64,000 nt of DNA from Sphingobacteriales bacterium 50-39. Lineage in GTDB: Bacteria > Bacteroidota > Bacteroidia > Chitinophagales > Chitinophagaceae. Below, one piece after another: positions 17,545 through 24,593 of the stretch. Each line of letters starts with the position of its first letter. Positions within the stretch are counted from its first letter, which is position 1. Below the pieces are notes generated by a model, which was not told where the DNA came from, did no database searches, and was given only the letters and a program-made list of their open reading frames with translations. The translations under genes were made by a program, and so were the position numbers. The stretch is from positions 372,001-436,000 of the forward strand of contig MKTZ01000025.1 in NCBI GenBank assembly GCA_001898505.1. Direction: 5' to 3'.

Positions 17545-18081
17545 TCAGAATTTGTTCTTCCACATCATGCTTTCGATAGGCTTATCGGGCTGGCCACTGT
17601 ATTTGGCGTCCTTCTTCTGGTTGTATTTTACTTCTATCTCTCCTTCCACGGGGAAATAAATAAGCTGCCCCACCGGCATGCCTTTGTAGACCTTCACCGG
17701 TTGTTTAACCGAGATCTCCAGGGTCCAGTTGCCGCAGAAGCCTACGTCCCCCTTGCCCGCCGTCGCGTGGATGTCGATACCCAGCCGGCCTGTGGAAGAT
17801 TTTCCCTCCAAAAAAGGTACGTGTGCATGTGTTTCCGTATATTCATGGGTGACACCCAGGTAAAAGACATGAGGATACAGGACGAACCCGTCTTCAGGGA
17901 TCTCGAAATATTCTATTTCATTGTGTTTTTTGGCGTCTAATATATGGTTCTTATAGGTGGCAAGCCATTTGCCGAGGTGTACATCATATGAATTACTTCC
18001 CAGACAGCCCCGATCGTAGGGTACGATCTTTATCGTGCCTTTTTCTATCTCCTCCAGTATACGCTTATCAGATAAGATCAT
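17545..18081 (-). CDS. dcd: dCTP deaminase
   Basis: Deaminates dCTP to dUTP for thymidylate synthesis. 178 residues, normal length. Motifs: MILSDKRILEEIEKG at the start, SYDVHLGKWL, FLEGKSSTGRLGIDIHATAG (catalytic region with Ser and Arg of KSSTGR), and FCGNWTLEISV holding the catalytic-region Glu. The C-terminal PVGQLIYFPVEG matches the dUTPase-like fold. It is divergent from the phosphopantetheinyl transferase gene with 45 bp between starts. Confidence 0.93.
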   Translation of the reverse strand: MILSDKRILEEIEKGTIKIVPYDRGCLGSNSYDVHLGKWLATYKNHILDAKKHNEIEYFEIPEDGFVLYPHVFYLGVTHEYTETHAHVPFLEGKSSTGRLGIDIHATAGKGDVGFCGNWTLEISVKQPVKVYKGMPVGQLIYFPVEGEIEVKYNQKKDAKYSGQPDKPIESMMWKNKF

Positions 18082-18126
18082 GATGAAATTGGTTAAGTTT
18101 GCGAATATGCTGTTATAATTTTAAAG

Positions 18127-18792
18127 ATGCCCCTTTTTTATCAACATAATATCAACCAGGACACAAAGCTAGGGATTTGGCATATTGAAGAGCCTGAATC
18201 TTTCTTCCTGGAGAAAGTGCCCCTGAAAAGGGATGTATCCCATCCTTCCAAGCGGCTGCAGCACCTGGCAGGGCGTTATCTGCTGTCTTATCTTTTCCCC
18301 GACTTCCCCCTGGAGGAGATACAAATAGCCGACACACGTCAGCCTTTTCTGGCCACAGAAAAGTATCATTTTTCCATTTCGCATTGCGGGAAATATGCTG
18401 CTGCTATAGTCAGCGGCAATAGCAGGGTAGGAGTGGACATCGAGCGGATCACCTCCCGGATAGAAACAGTGGCGGGTAAGTTCCTTACGGATGAGGAGGC
18501 GCATTATTTCAACGAGGAATATGCGCAATTCCTGGAGCAATGGGGGTTAAGGGGGAGGGTACATCAGGAGTTCCTTACCCTGATATGGAGCGCCAAGGAA
18601 GCCATCTTCAAATGGTATGGGCGGGGCGAACTGGACTTTAAGCGGCATATGCAGCTGGAAGGGAATATTACCATGGATGGGGATTCGGTCAAACTACCTT
18701 TTATTTTTGAAAAGAGTAAAAAGATACATTTGGGCATCGAAGGAAGGATCTTCGATGAGCAGGCGCTGACCCTGGCGTGGATATTGACCTGA
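18127..18792 (+). CDS. 4'-phosphopantetheinyl transferase superfamily protein
   Basis: Attaches the phosphopantetheine arm of CoA to a carrier-protein serine. 221 residues of the two-lobed Sfp/Gsp-like type. The magnesium-site motif VGVDIER is at about residues 101-107 and the WSAKEAIFKWYG motif at about 157-168. FSISHCG before the first motif is typical for binding CoA. The carrier protein is not identifiable here: neither fatty-acid nor polyketide/peptide synthesis genes are adjacent. Confidence 0.9.
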   Translation: MPLFYQHNINQDTKLGIWHIEEPESFFLEKVPLKRDVSHPSKRLQHLAGRYLLSYLFPDFPLEEIQIADTRQPFLATEKYHFSISHCGKYAAAIVSGNSRVGVDIERITSRIETVAGKFLTDEEAHYFNEEYAQFLEQWGLRGRVHQEFLTLIWSAKEAIFKWYGRGELDFKRHMQLEGNITMDGDSVKLPFIFEKSKKIHLGIEGRIFDEQALTLAWILT

Positions 18793-18823
18793 AGGGACCA
18801 CGGGTCCGTTGGCCGAGGTGATA

Positions 18824-20077
18824 TCAATCCAGCAGATCCTGTTCGAGATCGTCTTCCAGCAGGGGGGCGTCGATGGCGTCCTTGCCGGCAATGCCTTCAA
18901 TAGAGCCGCGAACGTGTGCGGCGTTGAGCAATACTTTTTCCAATTGCTTTTCCCGTGCCTTCCATAGTCTTTCCATGGTGTCCCTTTCCTTTTGGATGGA
19001 TTGCTTCATGGAGAGGAACCCCTCCCGGATGGCTTTCCATTGTTCGCTGAACTCACCGCTGGTGAGGTAGTTATACAGGAGCTGCATTTTGTCTCCTTTA
19101 TTCTCCTGGGCTTTGGTGGCGTTGAAGACGCGGATGATGCCGTCCCGGAGGGCGTAGGTGAGAGCACGGACCTCAGAGAAGGAGCAGATCCAGACGCCAT
19201 TCCTTTCTCCAAAGCTTTCCATATCCTTTGGCATGGCCTGGGTAACGATGACTGCTATGTGTGCTCCCTGGCTGCGCATGTCGGCTTTGAGCTTGTCGAT
19301 CCAGTCCTGGGAGAAGGTTTGCGTACGCTTGCTCTCGTAGATGATCTTGCCGCATTCCTGCCCGTAGTTGTTACGGACGGTGAGTATACAGTCGGCGCCC
19401 CGGATGCCTTTACCCACTTCGCTGATCTCGTCGAAGGGGAAGCTGTTTCTTAATAGTTGTTCCAGGGCCAGCTCCTGTACTTCGCCCTGTAGCTGCATGG
19501 AGCCTTGTTCCGCCTTGCGTTTCATTTCTTCCGCCAGCTTTTTCTGGTCGTCGAGCTGTTTTTCCAGCTCTTTCATTTTCATCTGGAGCTCATTCTCCCT
19601 GGCGGCCGTCTTTTGCATTTCCAGGCGATGGATATCTTCCGAGAGCCTGACCCGCTCCTCCTGCAGCCGACGTTGTATGGACAGCTCCATCTCGGCTTCT
19701 TTGTTTTTCAGGTCCTGTTCTTTTTTCAGGAATTCCAGCTCTTTCTGGCGGGAGAGCTTTAGTTTTTCCTCGTTGTCCCTGTTGGCATCTTCCAGCAGGC
19801 GTAGTTTGGTCTCATAGTCCGTGCTGATGGACTTCCGGAGGGTTTGTTCCGTAGTTTGTTGTATCTGACGTTTTTCTTCTTCCAATTTGCGGAGGAAGGC
19901 TGCTTCCTGCAACTGGGCATTATGGATCATGTCCTGCTCTTTTCGCTGGAATTCTTTTTCTTTATTTTTCAGGAAGGACTGCATCTGGTCCCTCAGCTCT
20001 TTTTTATATTCTTCGGATACGGCTTCTTCCATGAGGAATTGGTGACCGCAGTTAGGGCACTTTATCTCTGTCGCCAT
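18824..20077 (-). CDS. DUF2130 protein with coiled coil and nuclease-like domain
   Basis: 417 residues. An N-terminal IKCPNCGHQF holds a single CxxC. A long charged coiled coil covers about residues 20-195, rich in Glu, Lys and Gln. The DUF2130 domain follows (about 205-380), with Asp229 in RGADCIL and Glu248/Lys250 in YESKRTQ, which fits a PD-(D/E)xK nuclease-like core. No activity is established to my knowledge. It lies 52 bp downstream of a co-oriented NYN-domain gene, so both may share a transcript. Confidence 0.85.
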   Translation of the reverse strand: MATEIKCPNCGHQFLMEEAVSEEYKKELRDQMQSFLKNKEKEFQRKEQDMIHNAQLQEAAFLRKLEEEKRQIQQTTEQTLRKSISTDYETKLRLLEDANRDNEEKLKLSRQKELEFLKKEQDLKNKEAEMELSIQRRLQEERVRLSEDIHRLEMQKTAARENELQMKMKELEKQLDDQKKLAEEMKRKAEQGSMQLQGEVQELALEQLLRNSFPFDEISEVGKGIRGADCILTVRNNYGQECGKIIYESKRTQTFSQDWIDKLKADMRSQGAHIAVIVTQAMPKDMESFGERNGVWICSFSEVRALTYALRDGIIRVFNATKAQENKGDKMQLLYNYLTSGEFSEQWKAIREGFLSMKQSIQKERDTMERLWKAREKQLEKVLLNAAHVRGSIEGIAGKDAIDAPLLEDDLEQDLLD

Positions 20078-20129
20078 AAATAATATTTTTAGTAAAGGAA
20101 TGTAGTAATATTATATATGCCATTTGAAG

Positions 20130-20738
20130 TTAGCACCAACTGGGAGGCTTTTTCAAAACCATCCCGTATTTACTTGTTACTTCATTGGGCAATTGTGATT
20201 GCTGTAATTTTTTCTTTCCCAGAACAAATGAACCCGATGCTACCTTTTTGAGTGCATTACTCTCTCTGCCAGGAGGTAAAACTACCCAAATCTCTTTCTG
20301 TGGAAATAAACTTCTGATTGCCGCGACGGGAGGAACGAGGTCGCTATCTCCAGAGATCAAAAATGCAACATCAAAATTGTCGGTAAAAGCATCAGTCATC
20401 ATTGAAGTTGCAATATTAACGTCGGTCATTTTTTCCTTGGAATCATACCAAAAATATGAACACTGAGTACATTTCATTGGCTGGTTTCTAAATTGTCCAT
20501 ACATGATTGAGATCGAAGTTGTTTGTAGTGCCTCCAAGTAGATATTTTGTCTCTTTTGTTTATCAGGGTTGTTGCTTATTCTGGATGTAAAATATTTCGT
20601 TTCATTTAAAATGTGGGAGTCACTCTTGATATTCATCGCAAGTGATTGTACATCAAGCCATTTGCAACTTGATAAGCCTGAATTTACCATGCCAAAATAA
20701 AGATTGAATCCATCTATGTAAACATTTAACCTTTTCAT
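20130..20738 (-). CDS. NYN (PIN-like) domain protein, putative RNase
   Basis: 202 residues of the LabA/DUF88-like NYN group. The acid pocket is visible: Asp9 and Asn12 in YIDGFNLYFG, Asp106 in MTDVNIATSM, and Asp131/Asp133 in SGDSDLVPP. A CxxC at 90-93 (CTQC) precedes the KEKMTDV stretch. NYN domains are predicted metal-dependent RNases. The gene is AT-rich compared with its surroundings (one sampled 60-base line is 35% GC against 58% in an ABC-transporter line). It is divergent from a candidate small RNA promoter beginning 3 bp from its start codon. Confidence 0.85.
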   Translation of the reverse strand: MKRLNVYIDGFNLYFGMVNSGLSSCKWLDVQSLAMNIKSDSHILNETKYFTSRISNNPDKQKRQNIYLEALQTTSISIMYGQFRNQPMKCTQCSYFWYDSKEKMTDVNIATSMMTDAFTDNFDVAFLISGDSDLVPPVAAIRSLFPQKEIWVVLPPGRESNALKKVASGSFVLGKKKLQQSQLPNEVTSKYGMVLKKPPSWC

Positions 20739-20740
20739 AC

Positions 20741-20772
20741 TTTGATTTTAAGTAATTATATCTTTATCTTTG
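20741..20772 (+). promoter_or_regulatory. Bacteroidota-type promoter for the candidate small RNA
   Basis: TTTG at 20741-20744 and TATCTTTG at 20765-20772 match the -33 (TTTG) and -7 (TAnnTTTG) consensus exactly, with a 20-base spacer. It points away from the NYN gene. No plus-strand gene of normal size lies downstream before about 21.5 kb, which makes a non-coding product likely. Confidence 0.75.
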
Positions 20773-20775
20773 CGT

Positions 20776-20834
20776 ATTACATCCCTGCAGATAGCATCTG
20801 TAGATTACGCACCCGCGAGGGTGCGTTTGCTTTT
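20776..20834 (+). ncRNA. Candidate two-hairpin small RNA
   Basis: About 59 nt between a consensus promoter and a terminator. Hairpin 1 pairs 20785-20792 with 20796-20803 (CTGCAGAT/ATCTGTAG, one G-U pair, 3-base loop). Hairpin 2 pairs 20807-20814 with 20819-20826 (ACGCACCC/GGGTGCGT) around a GCGA loop, which is a GNRA tetraloop, followed by TTGCTTTT as the terminator tail. There is no ATG inside. No known RNA family is recognised. Transcript ends are estimates. Confidence 0.6.
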
Positions 20835-20889
20835 AATGGTTCTTTCACTTTTTTACAAATAGCAAATAAGTTTGAAAAACTGATAAATA

Positions 20890-21399
20890 TTAAAAGGGTA
20901 AATCCTTTATATGTGTGCTGTCAATTGGTTGAATTTTTCCCATCTTAATTTCTTTCCAGGGCTCATAAGCAAACTCTCCGGAATCGGTTGGGACTTTTAT
21001 AAATTCTTTTTTATCTGAGTATTTTCCAGATTTAACACTTAAGGTAGAAGATACACTTGAAATCGCCCGTTTTCTTTGAATAGCAAAATTCGGCTCAAAT
21101 TTTTCGAGTATATTGACAATTTCCTTAGTTGTAATTGGCCTGCCTGCCTCTCTTACTGCGAAGGCTATTTTCTTTACCCACGGCCAACTCGCTGAGTATT
21201 TTTCAGACGACGGTTCTAAAAATTCTTCGTTGGTAAAAGTGTCTACTGGTCCTTGTTTCAATTGGGAAATAATGGAATTAATGTCTCTTAATTCCATTTC
21301 CAGTGTGGCAATTTGGTCTTTAATTCCTCTTAGCTTGTTGGAATAAAAGCTTATTAAATCGTTGACATGCGTGTTCTGTATTTCGATTTGAATTGTCAT
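20890..21399 (-). CDS. Coiled-coil/winged-helix-like protein of unknown function
   Basis: 169 residues, not assigned to a family. Residues about 12-48 are a heptad-like coiled coil (LRGIKDQIATLEMELRDI). Residues about 70-135 look like a winged helix: WVKKIAFAVREAGRPITTKE, then IVNILEKF and a turn to ISSVSSTLSVKSGKY. This suggests a small DNA-binding or adaptor protein. It is AT-rich and upstream of, and co-oriented with, the NYN and DUF2130 genes. The 150-bp gap to the NYN gene contains the small RNA candidate on the opposite strand. Confidence 0.6.
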   Translation of the reverse strand: MTIQIEIQNTHVNDLISFYSNKLRGIKDQIATLEMELRDINSIISQLKQGPVDTFTNEEFLEPSSEKYSASWPWVKKIAFAVREAGRPITTKEIVNILEKFEPNFAIQRKRAISSVSSTLSVKSGKYSDKKEFIKVPTDSGEFAYEPWKEIKMGKIQPIDSTHIKDLPF

Positions 21400-21603
21400 T
21401 TAAAAGGTATTCGAGGTAAAGGTAAATGAATTAATGCAAGAAAAATTAGTCACTTCTAGGCTAGAATTACTAGGTTATCTAAAATATTTATTTTCAATAA
21501 AAATTGTCAAAAATAAATGACATTAAAGGTTATTTATAATGGAAAATATGTCTTCTACAGCTCAATCTTTTTAATAGTAGAAATAAATAAAGGGGGAAGA
21601 AAG
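21400..21603. other. AT-rich intergenic stretch
   Basis: Part of a 318-bp interval between two minus-strand genes. It is strongly AT-rich and contains a CTAGG...CTAGG direct repeat with a TCTAGGCTAGA near-palindrome around 21457-21475. I see no convincing gene, RNA or full promoter in it. The rest of the interval holds a doubtful plus-strand small ORF. Confidence 0.4.
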
Positions 21604-21732
21604 ATGTCTTTAGTTGATTCCAAGATTGTGGCGAAGCCAACACTGAGACCTTTGAAAAGACATTATGGGCGAAGTAACGCCAAAGATCAAATTAGGTTTA
21701 ATATCGTACATGGAAAGCTACTTCTTGGATAG
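21604..21732 (+). CDS. Doubtful 42-residue ORF with strong Shine-Dalgarno-like sequence
   Basis: MSLVDSKIVAKPTLRPLKRH..., basic and without a recognised family. The only support is AAAGGGGGAAGAAAG just before the ATG, and this phylum rarely depends on such sites. A longer frame from 21517 exists. It overlaps the end of the opposite 59-residue gene by 15 bp. Treat as a possibility only. Confidence 0.25.
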   Translation: MSLVDSKIVAKPTLRPLKRHYGRSNAKDQIRFNIVHGKLLLG

Positions 21733-21897
21733 CCTTTCAATAGCTTCACCGAGATGTTTGTATGGTTCGGTGAAGTTTTCGTTCTCATCGAGAATCCCGG
21801 CGTGAATTAAATCCCGCAGAGCTTCTTCCCTGGTAACTTCCCTTTTCTGTAGTTCCCGGGCTATATTTTTTAGATTCTCGATGTCTTCCTTATTCAT
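21718..21897 (-). CDS. 59-residue hypothetical protein
   Basis: Product MNKEDIENLKNIARELQ... is charged and helical, ending EAIERLSKK. I chose ATG 21897: sequence upstream in the same frame reads as a Cys/Ile-rich non-native stretch, and a TAATTTTG box lies 18 bp before this ATG. Size, charge and helical look resemble small antitoxins or regulators, but no toxin partner is evident next to it. Family unknown. Confidence 0.5.
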   Translation of the reverse strand: MNKEDIENLKNIARELQKREVTREEALRDLIHAGILDENENFTEPYKHLGEAIERLSKK

Positions 21898-21915
21898 CGT
21901 AATAAGATTGTCCAA

Positions 21916-21923
21916 CAAAATTA
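21916..21923 (-). promoter_or_regulatory. -7 box for the 59-residue gene
   Basis: TAATTTTG on the minus strand matches TAnnTTTG. It ends 18 bases before the ATG at 21897. The -33 region is T-rich but has no exact TTTG at 19-21 bases, so support is partial. Confidence 0.4.
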
Positions 21924-22008
21924 TACAACAAATCAGACAAAAAAATAACAACTTTCCTCGCCTTAAACTAGTTTAATTCGTCAAAAAAAAGTCTTGGGAA
22001 CCACCGTT

Positions 22009-22878
22009 TTACCCCATCAAATGTTCCCTTTGATAATGCTGAGGACTTTTCCCCGTGATCATCTTGAAATTCTTGTGAAAACAGGTGAAATTGTTGAACC
22101 CGCTCTCGAAGCAAAGCTGCTTGATGCTGATCCTGTTGTCGATGAGTAATTTACAGGCATGCCCCACACGTATCTCCGTGAGGAACTGTGTGTATGTCTT
22201 ACCCGTACGAGACTTAAAGTACCGGCAGAAGGAATTGGGCACTAACCCCACAATAGCGGCCACCTGTTCCAAATAGATCTTTTGCGAAAAATAACGCAAC
22301 GTATAGTCATAAATTGCATTGATACGCTCGCTCTCCTCTTCGGAGAAGTCATGACGGAACCCTATGGAGGACAGCAGGTGCGGATCGGATGTAGCGGCAA
22401 AGGCGGAAAGACACTCTATCAGCGCAATGATCCTTCCCACTCCTTCCGAATGGCGAATCTTTTCGACCAGGAGGGGGATATTGCGGTGCTCGCGCGCATT
22501 GACCTGCAATCCCCGGCGGGCTTTATCCAACAGACTGCGGATGGGCTTTATTTCGGGCAATTGCAGAAAAGTCTCGCCCCAGAAATTCTCCGAAAAATGG
22601 ATCACCGTGGAGTGGACCTTCCGTTTCTCTTCTTCGTTGAAATAAACATCGTCATATCGCCAGTAATGCGGCAGATTGGAGCCTACCAGGATAATATCGC
22701 CCGGATCGAATCGCTTGATATGATCCCCCACGAACTGTGTGCCGCCGCCTTCGTGAAAATAAATGAGCTCAACTTCGGGATGGTAGTGCCAGCGATTGTT
22801 GATAAAAGGGTCCCTGTCTTCACGTACGCTGAACGAGTGTGTCGGAGTCTTGGGAACTTTTAATAGCCTGGGCTTCAT
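22009..22878 (-). CDS. AraC family transcriptional regulator
   Basis: 289 residues from ATG 22878. The N-terminal cupin-like sensor domain (about 15-100) has RWHYHPEVELIYFHEG and PGDIILVGSNLPHYW, as in sugar-sensing AraC members. Two helix-turn-helix motifs occupy about 185-285 (YFSQKIYLEQVAAIVGL; LCFESGFNNFTCFHKNF). It is divergent from the M48 peptidase gene with a 48-bp gap, so it may control that gene or itself. A promoter for it lies in the gap. Confidence 0.92.
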   Translation of the reverse strand: MKPRLLKVPKTPTHSFSVREDRDPFINNRWHYHPEVELIYFHEGGGTQFVGDHIKRFDPGDIILVGSNLPHYWRYDDVYFNEEEKRKVHSTVIHFSENFWGETFLQLPEIKPIRSLLDKARRGLQVNAREHRNIPLLVEKIRHSEGVGRIIALIECLSAFAATSDPHLLSSIGFRHDFSEEESERINAIYDYTLRYFSQKIYLEQVAAIVGLVPNSFCRYFKSRTGKTYTQFLTEIRVGHACKLLIDNRISIKQLCFESGFNNFTCFHKNFKMITGKSPQHYQREHLMG

Positions 22879-22884
22879 GTAGAA

Positions 22885-22916
22885 CAAATTTACTAATTTC
22901 GTGCTTGCTAATAAAA
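22885..22916 (-). promoter_or_regulatory. Promoter of the AraC-type gene
   Basis: On the minus strand TTTT (22913-22916) and TAAATTTG (22885-22892) are separated by 20 bases; the -7 box is a full consensus match and the -33 box is three of four. The box ends 6 bases before the ATG, so the leader would be only a few bases long. Confidence 0.55.
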
Positions 22917-22926
22917 GTGAAACACC

Positions 22927-23733
22927 GTGAATAAATTCTCTCTTCTCCTGACCTTGTCAGGCATGGCAGCTATTCTTTCCTGTCACCGGAATCCCATAAC
23001 GGGACGTAATCAATTGTCCCTGGTATCTGAAAGTCAGGTACAATCGATGGCCCTCACCGAATACAAGAGTTTTCTCAGCAGCAACAAGGTGGTGGCTGTT
23101 AACAATAACAACAGCGAAATGGTAAAAAGGGTAGGGACCCGTATTGCCGCAGCTATCGACAAATACTATCAGGCCCAGGGGCTGGGCAGTGTTCTGCAAG
23201 GGTATAACTGGGAGTTCAATCTCGTGGAGAGCAAGGAAGTCAATGCCTGGTGTATGCCGGGTGGGAAAGTGGTGGTTTACACCGGGTTGTTACCCATCAC
23301 GCAAAATGAGACAGCCCTGGCCATTGTCTTAGGACATGAGATCACACATGCTGTGGCAGGACATGGCCGGGAAAGGATGAGCCAGCAGCTATTGGCGCAG
23401 GGCATACAGGTGGCGGGTGATGTGGCGTTGAGCAGTAACCCCAATACCGTAAACGTCTTCAACCAGGTATATGCCCCGGCTTCACAGGTGGGCGTCCTGC
23501 TGCCATATTCCCGTAAACACGAATACGAGGCGGACCATTACGGGCTTATCTTCGCTGCCATGGCAGGATATGATCCACGCGAAGCCATTCCTTTCTGGCA
23601 GCGTATGGCGGCTATGGGCGGACAGAAACCTCCCATCCTCCTCAGCGATCACCCCGCCGATGCGGATAGGATAGCAAAGCTACAGGAGCTCATGCCGGAG
23701 GCAATGAAATACTATAGCCAAAGTAAGCAATAG
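22927..23733 (+). CDS. M48 family metallopeptidase, lipoprotein
   Basis: 268 residues from GTG. The N terminus is a lipoprotein signal with LSC at the lipobox (Cys19), so it is anchored in the envelope. The zinc motif HEITH lies in VLGHEITHAVAGHG (about residue 138), and the third ligand region is HEYEADHYGL (about 198). This is the periplasmic LoiP/BepA-like branch of M48, lacking TPR repeats, which acts in quality control of outer-membrane or membrane proteins. It is divergent from the AraC gene and ends 2 bp from the convergent cupin gene. Confidence 0.9.
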   Translation: MNKFSLLLTLSGMAAILSCHRNPITGRNQLSLVSESQVQSMALTEYKSFLSSNKVVAVNNNNSEMVKRVGTRIAAAIDKYYQAQGLGSVLQGYNWEFNLVESKEVNAWCMPGGKVVVYTGLLPITQNETALAIVLGHEITHAVAGHGRERMSQQLLAQGIQVAGDVALSSNPNTVNVFNQVYAPASQVGVLLPYSRKHEYEADHYGLIFAAMAGYDPREAIPFWQRMAAMGGQKPPILLSDHPADADRIAKLQELMPEAMKYYSQSKQ

Positions 23734-23735
23734 GC

Positions 23736-24515
23736 TTATTGCAGCCAGAAAAGGGCAAAATACTCGCAGGTCCCCGTTCCTTTATTTTCGAGCGCATGTG
23801 GTACTCCCGAGGGAAGGAAGATGAGATCCCCCGCGGAGGCTTTGTAATACTTCCCTCCGATGTATTCCTCCACATTGCCTGATCGCATAAGGATGATCTC
23901 CTCGGCGCGATGGGTGTGAGGGGTATGGCTTACCTGGCCGGGGTTGAGAGTAGTAGCATGCATATCCAGCTTTGTCAGCCAGTGTACCGGCCGGCTGCAT
24001 ATCTGACGGCTAAAGCCTTTATCTGTTGTTTTGGCCTCCATCTCTGACCAGTCCATAAGGAAGGCGCTGTCATTACGCCCTTGCCCTATACTACCCCGGC
24101 CACGAAAATGGAATAGATAATAGGTCACAGGGGTCTGACCGCCGTTTTCCAGACTGTATTTCGACCCCGCAGCAAAAATGGCGACTCCTCCCGGTCCGAG
24201 CATTCTTTGGTCGGCATCGGCGGATACATCCAGCTCGCCGTCTTTGACGATAATGAGCTCATCCGCTTCTGATCCATAGGCCGCCACGATGACGCCCGTG
24301 TCCAGGGTGAGGGCCTTTATTTCCAATTGGGAGAGATCATGTGTCGCGCCATCCAATACCATCCTGGAAGTGCCCCGATGGCTGGAAGTGGCCACCAGCT
24401 GCTGCCATCGAACGACCTGACCGGTGAGCGTGTCGGCCGGGAGGGTTTGGGCGTAGAGGCGGGTTATTCCCGACAGGAGGGGTAATATGGCAAAAACAAT
24501 GTGAGGGAGGCGCAT
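23736..24515 (-). CDS. Exported bicupin protein
   Basis: 259 residues from ATG 24515. A signal peptide (MRLPHIVFAILPLLSGITRL..., cleaved near YAQ) precedes two cupin halves: about residues 60-140 (ADELIIVKDGELDV) and about 180-255. The second holds SHTPHTHRAEEIILMRSG and SGVPHALEN, a complete His/Glu metal site. The first lacks the usual histidines, so metal probably binds only the second. Substrate unknown; resembles ureidoglycine aminohydrolase-like bicupins only in general layout. Its start overlaps the upstream region of the divergent ABC transporter gene. Confidence 0.8.
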   Translation of the reverse strand: MRLPHIVFAILPLLSGITRLYAQTLPADTLTGQVVRWQQLVATSSHRGTSRMVLDGATHDLSQLEIKALTLDTGVIVAAYGSEADELIIVKDGELDVSADADQRMLGPGGVAIFAAGSKYSLENGGQTPVTYYLFHFRGRGSIGQGRNDSAFLMDWSEMEAKTTDKGFSRQICSRPVHWLTKLDMHATTLNPGQVSHTPHTHRAEEIILMRSGNVEEYIGGKYYKASAGDLIFLPSGVPHALENKGTGTCEYFALFWLQ

Positions 24516-24593
24516 GCTCAAAGTAACGACAAATTTTCTAAGACAGGCCGCTGGCGGGGTGAACCAAGCATGCTTTCTGCCGTTATTATCCTA

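Noticed and set aside
20742-20948. 68-codon plus-strand frame starting in the small RNA promoter
   Set aside because: It would start within the promoter itself, upstream of any transcript, and reads through the hairpins; non-coding RNA is simpler.
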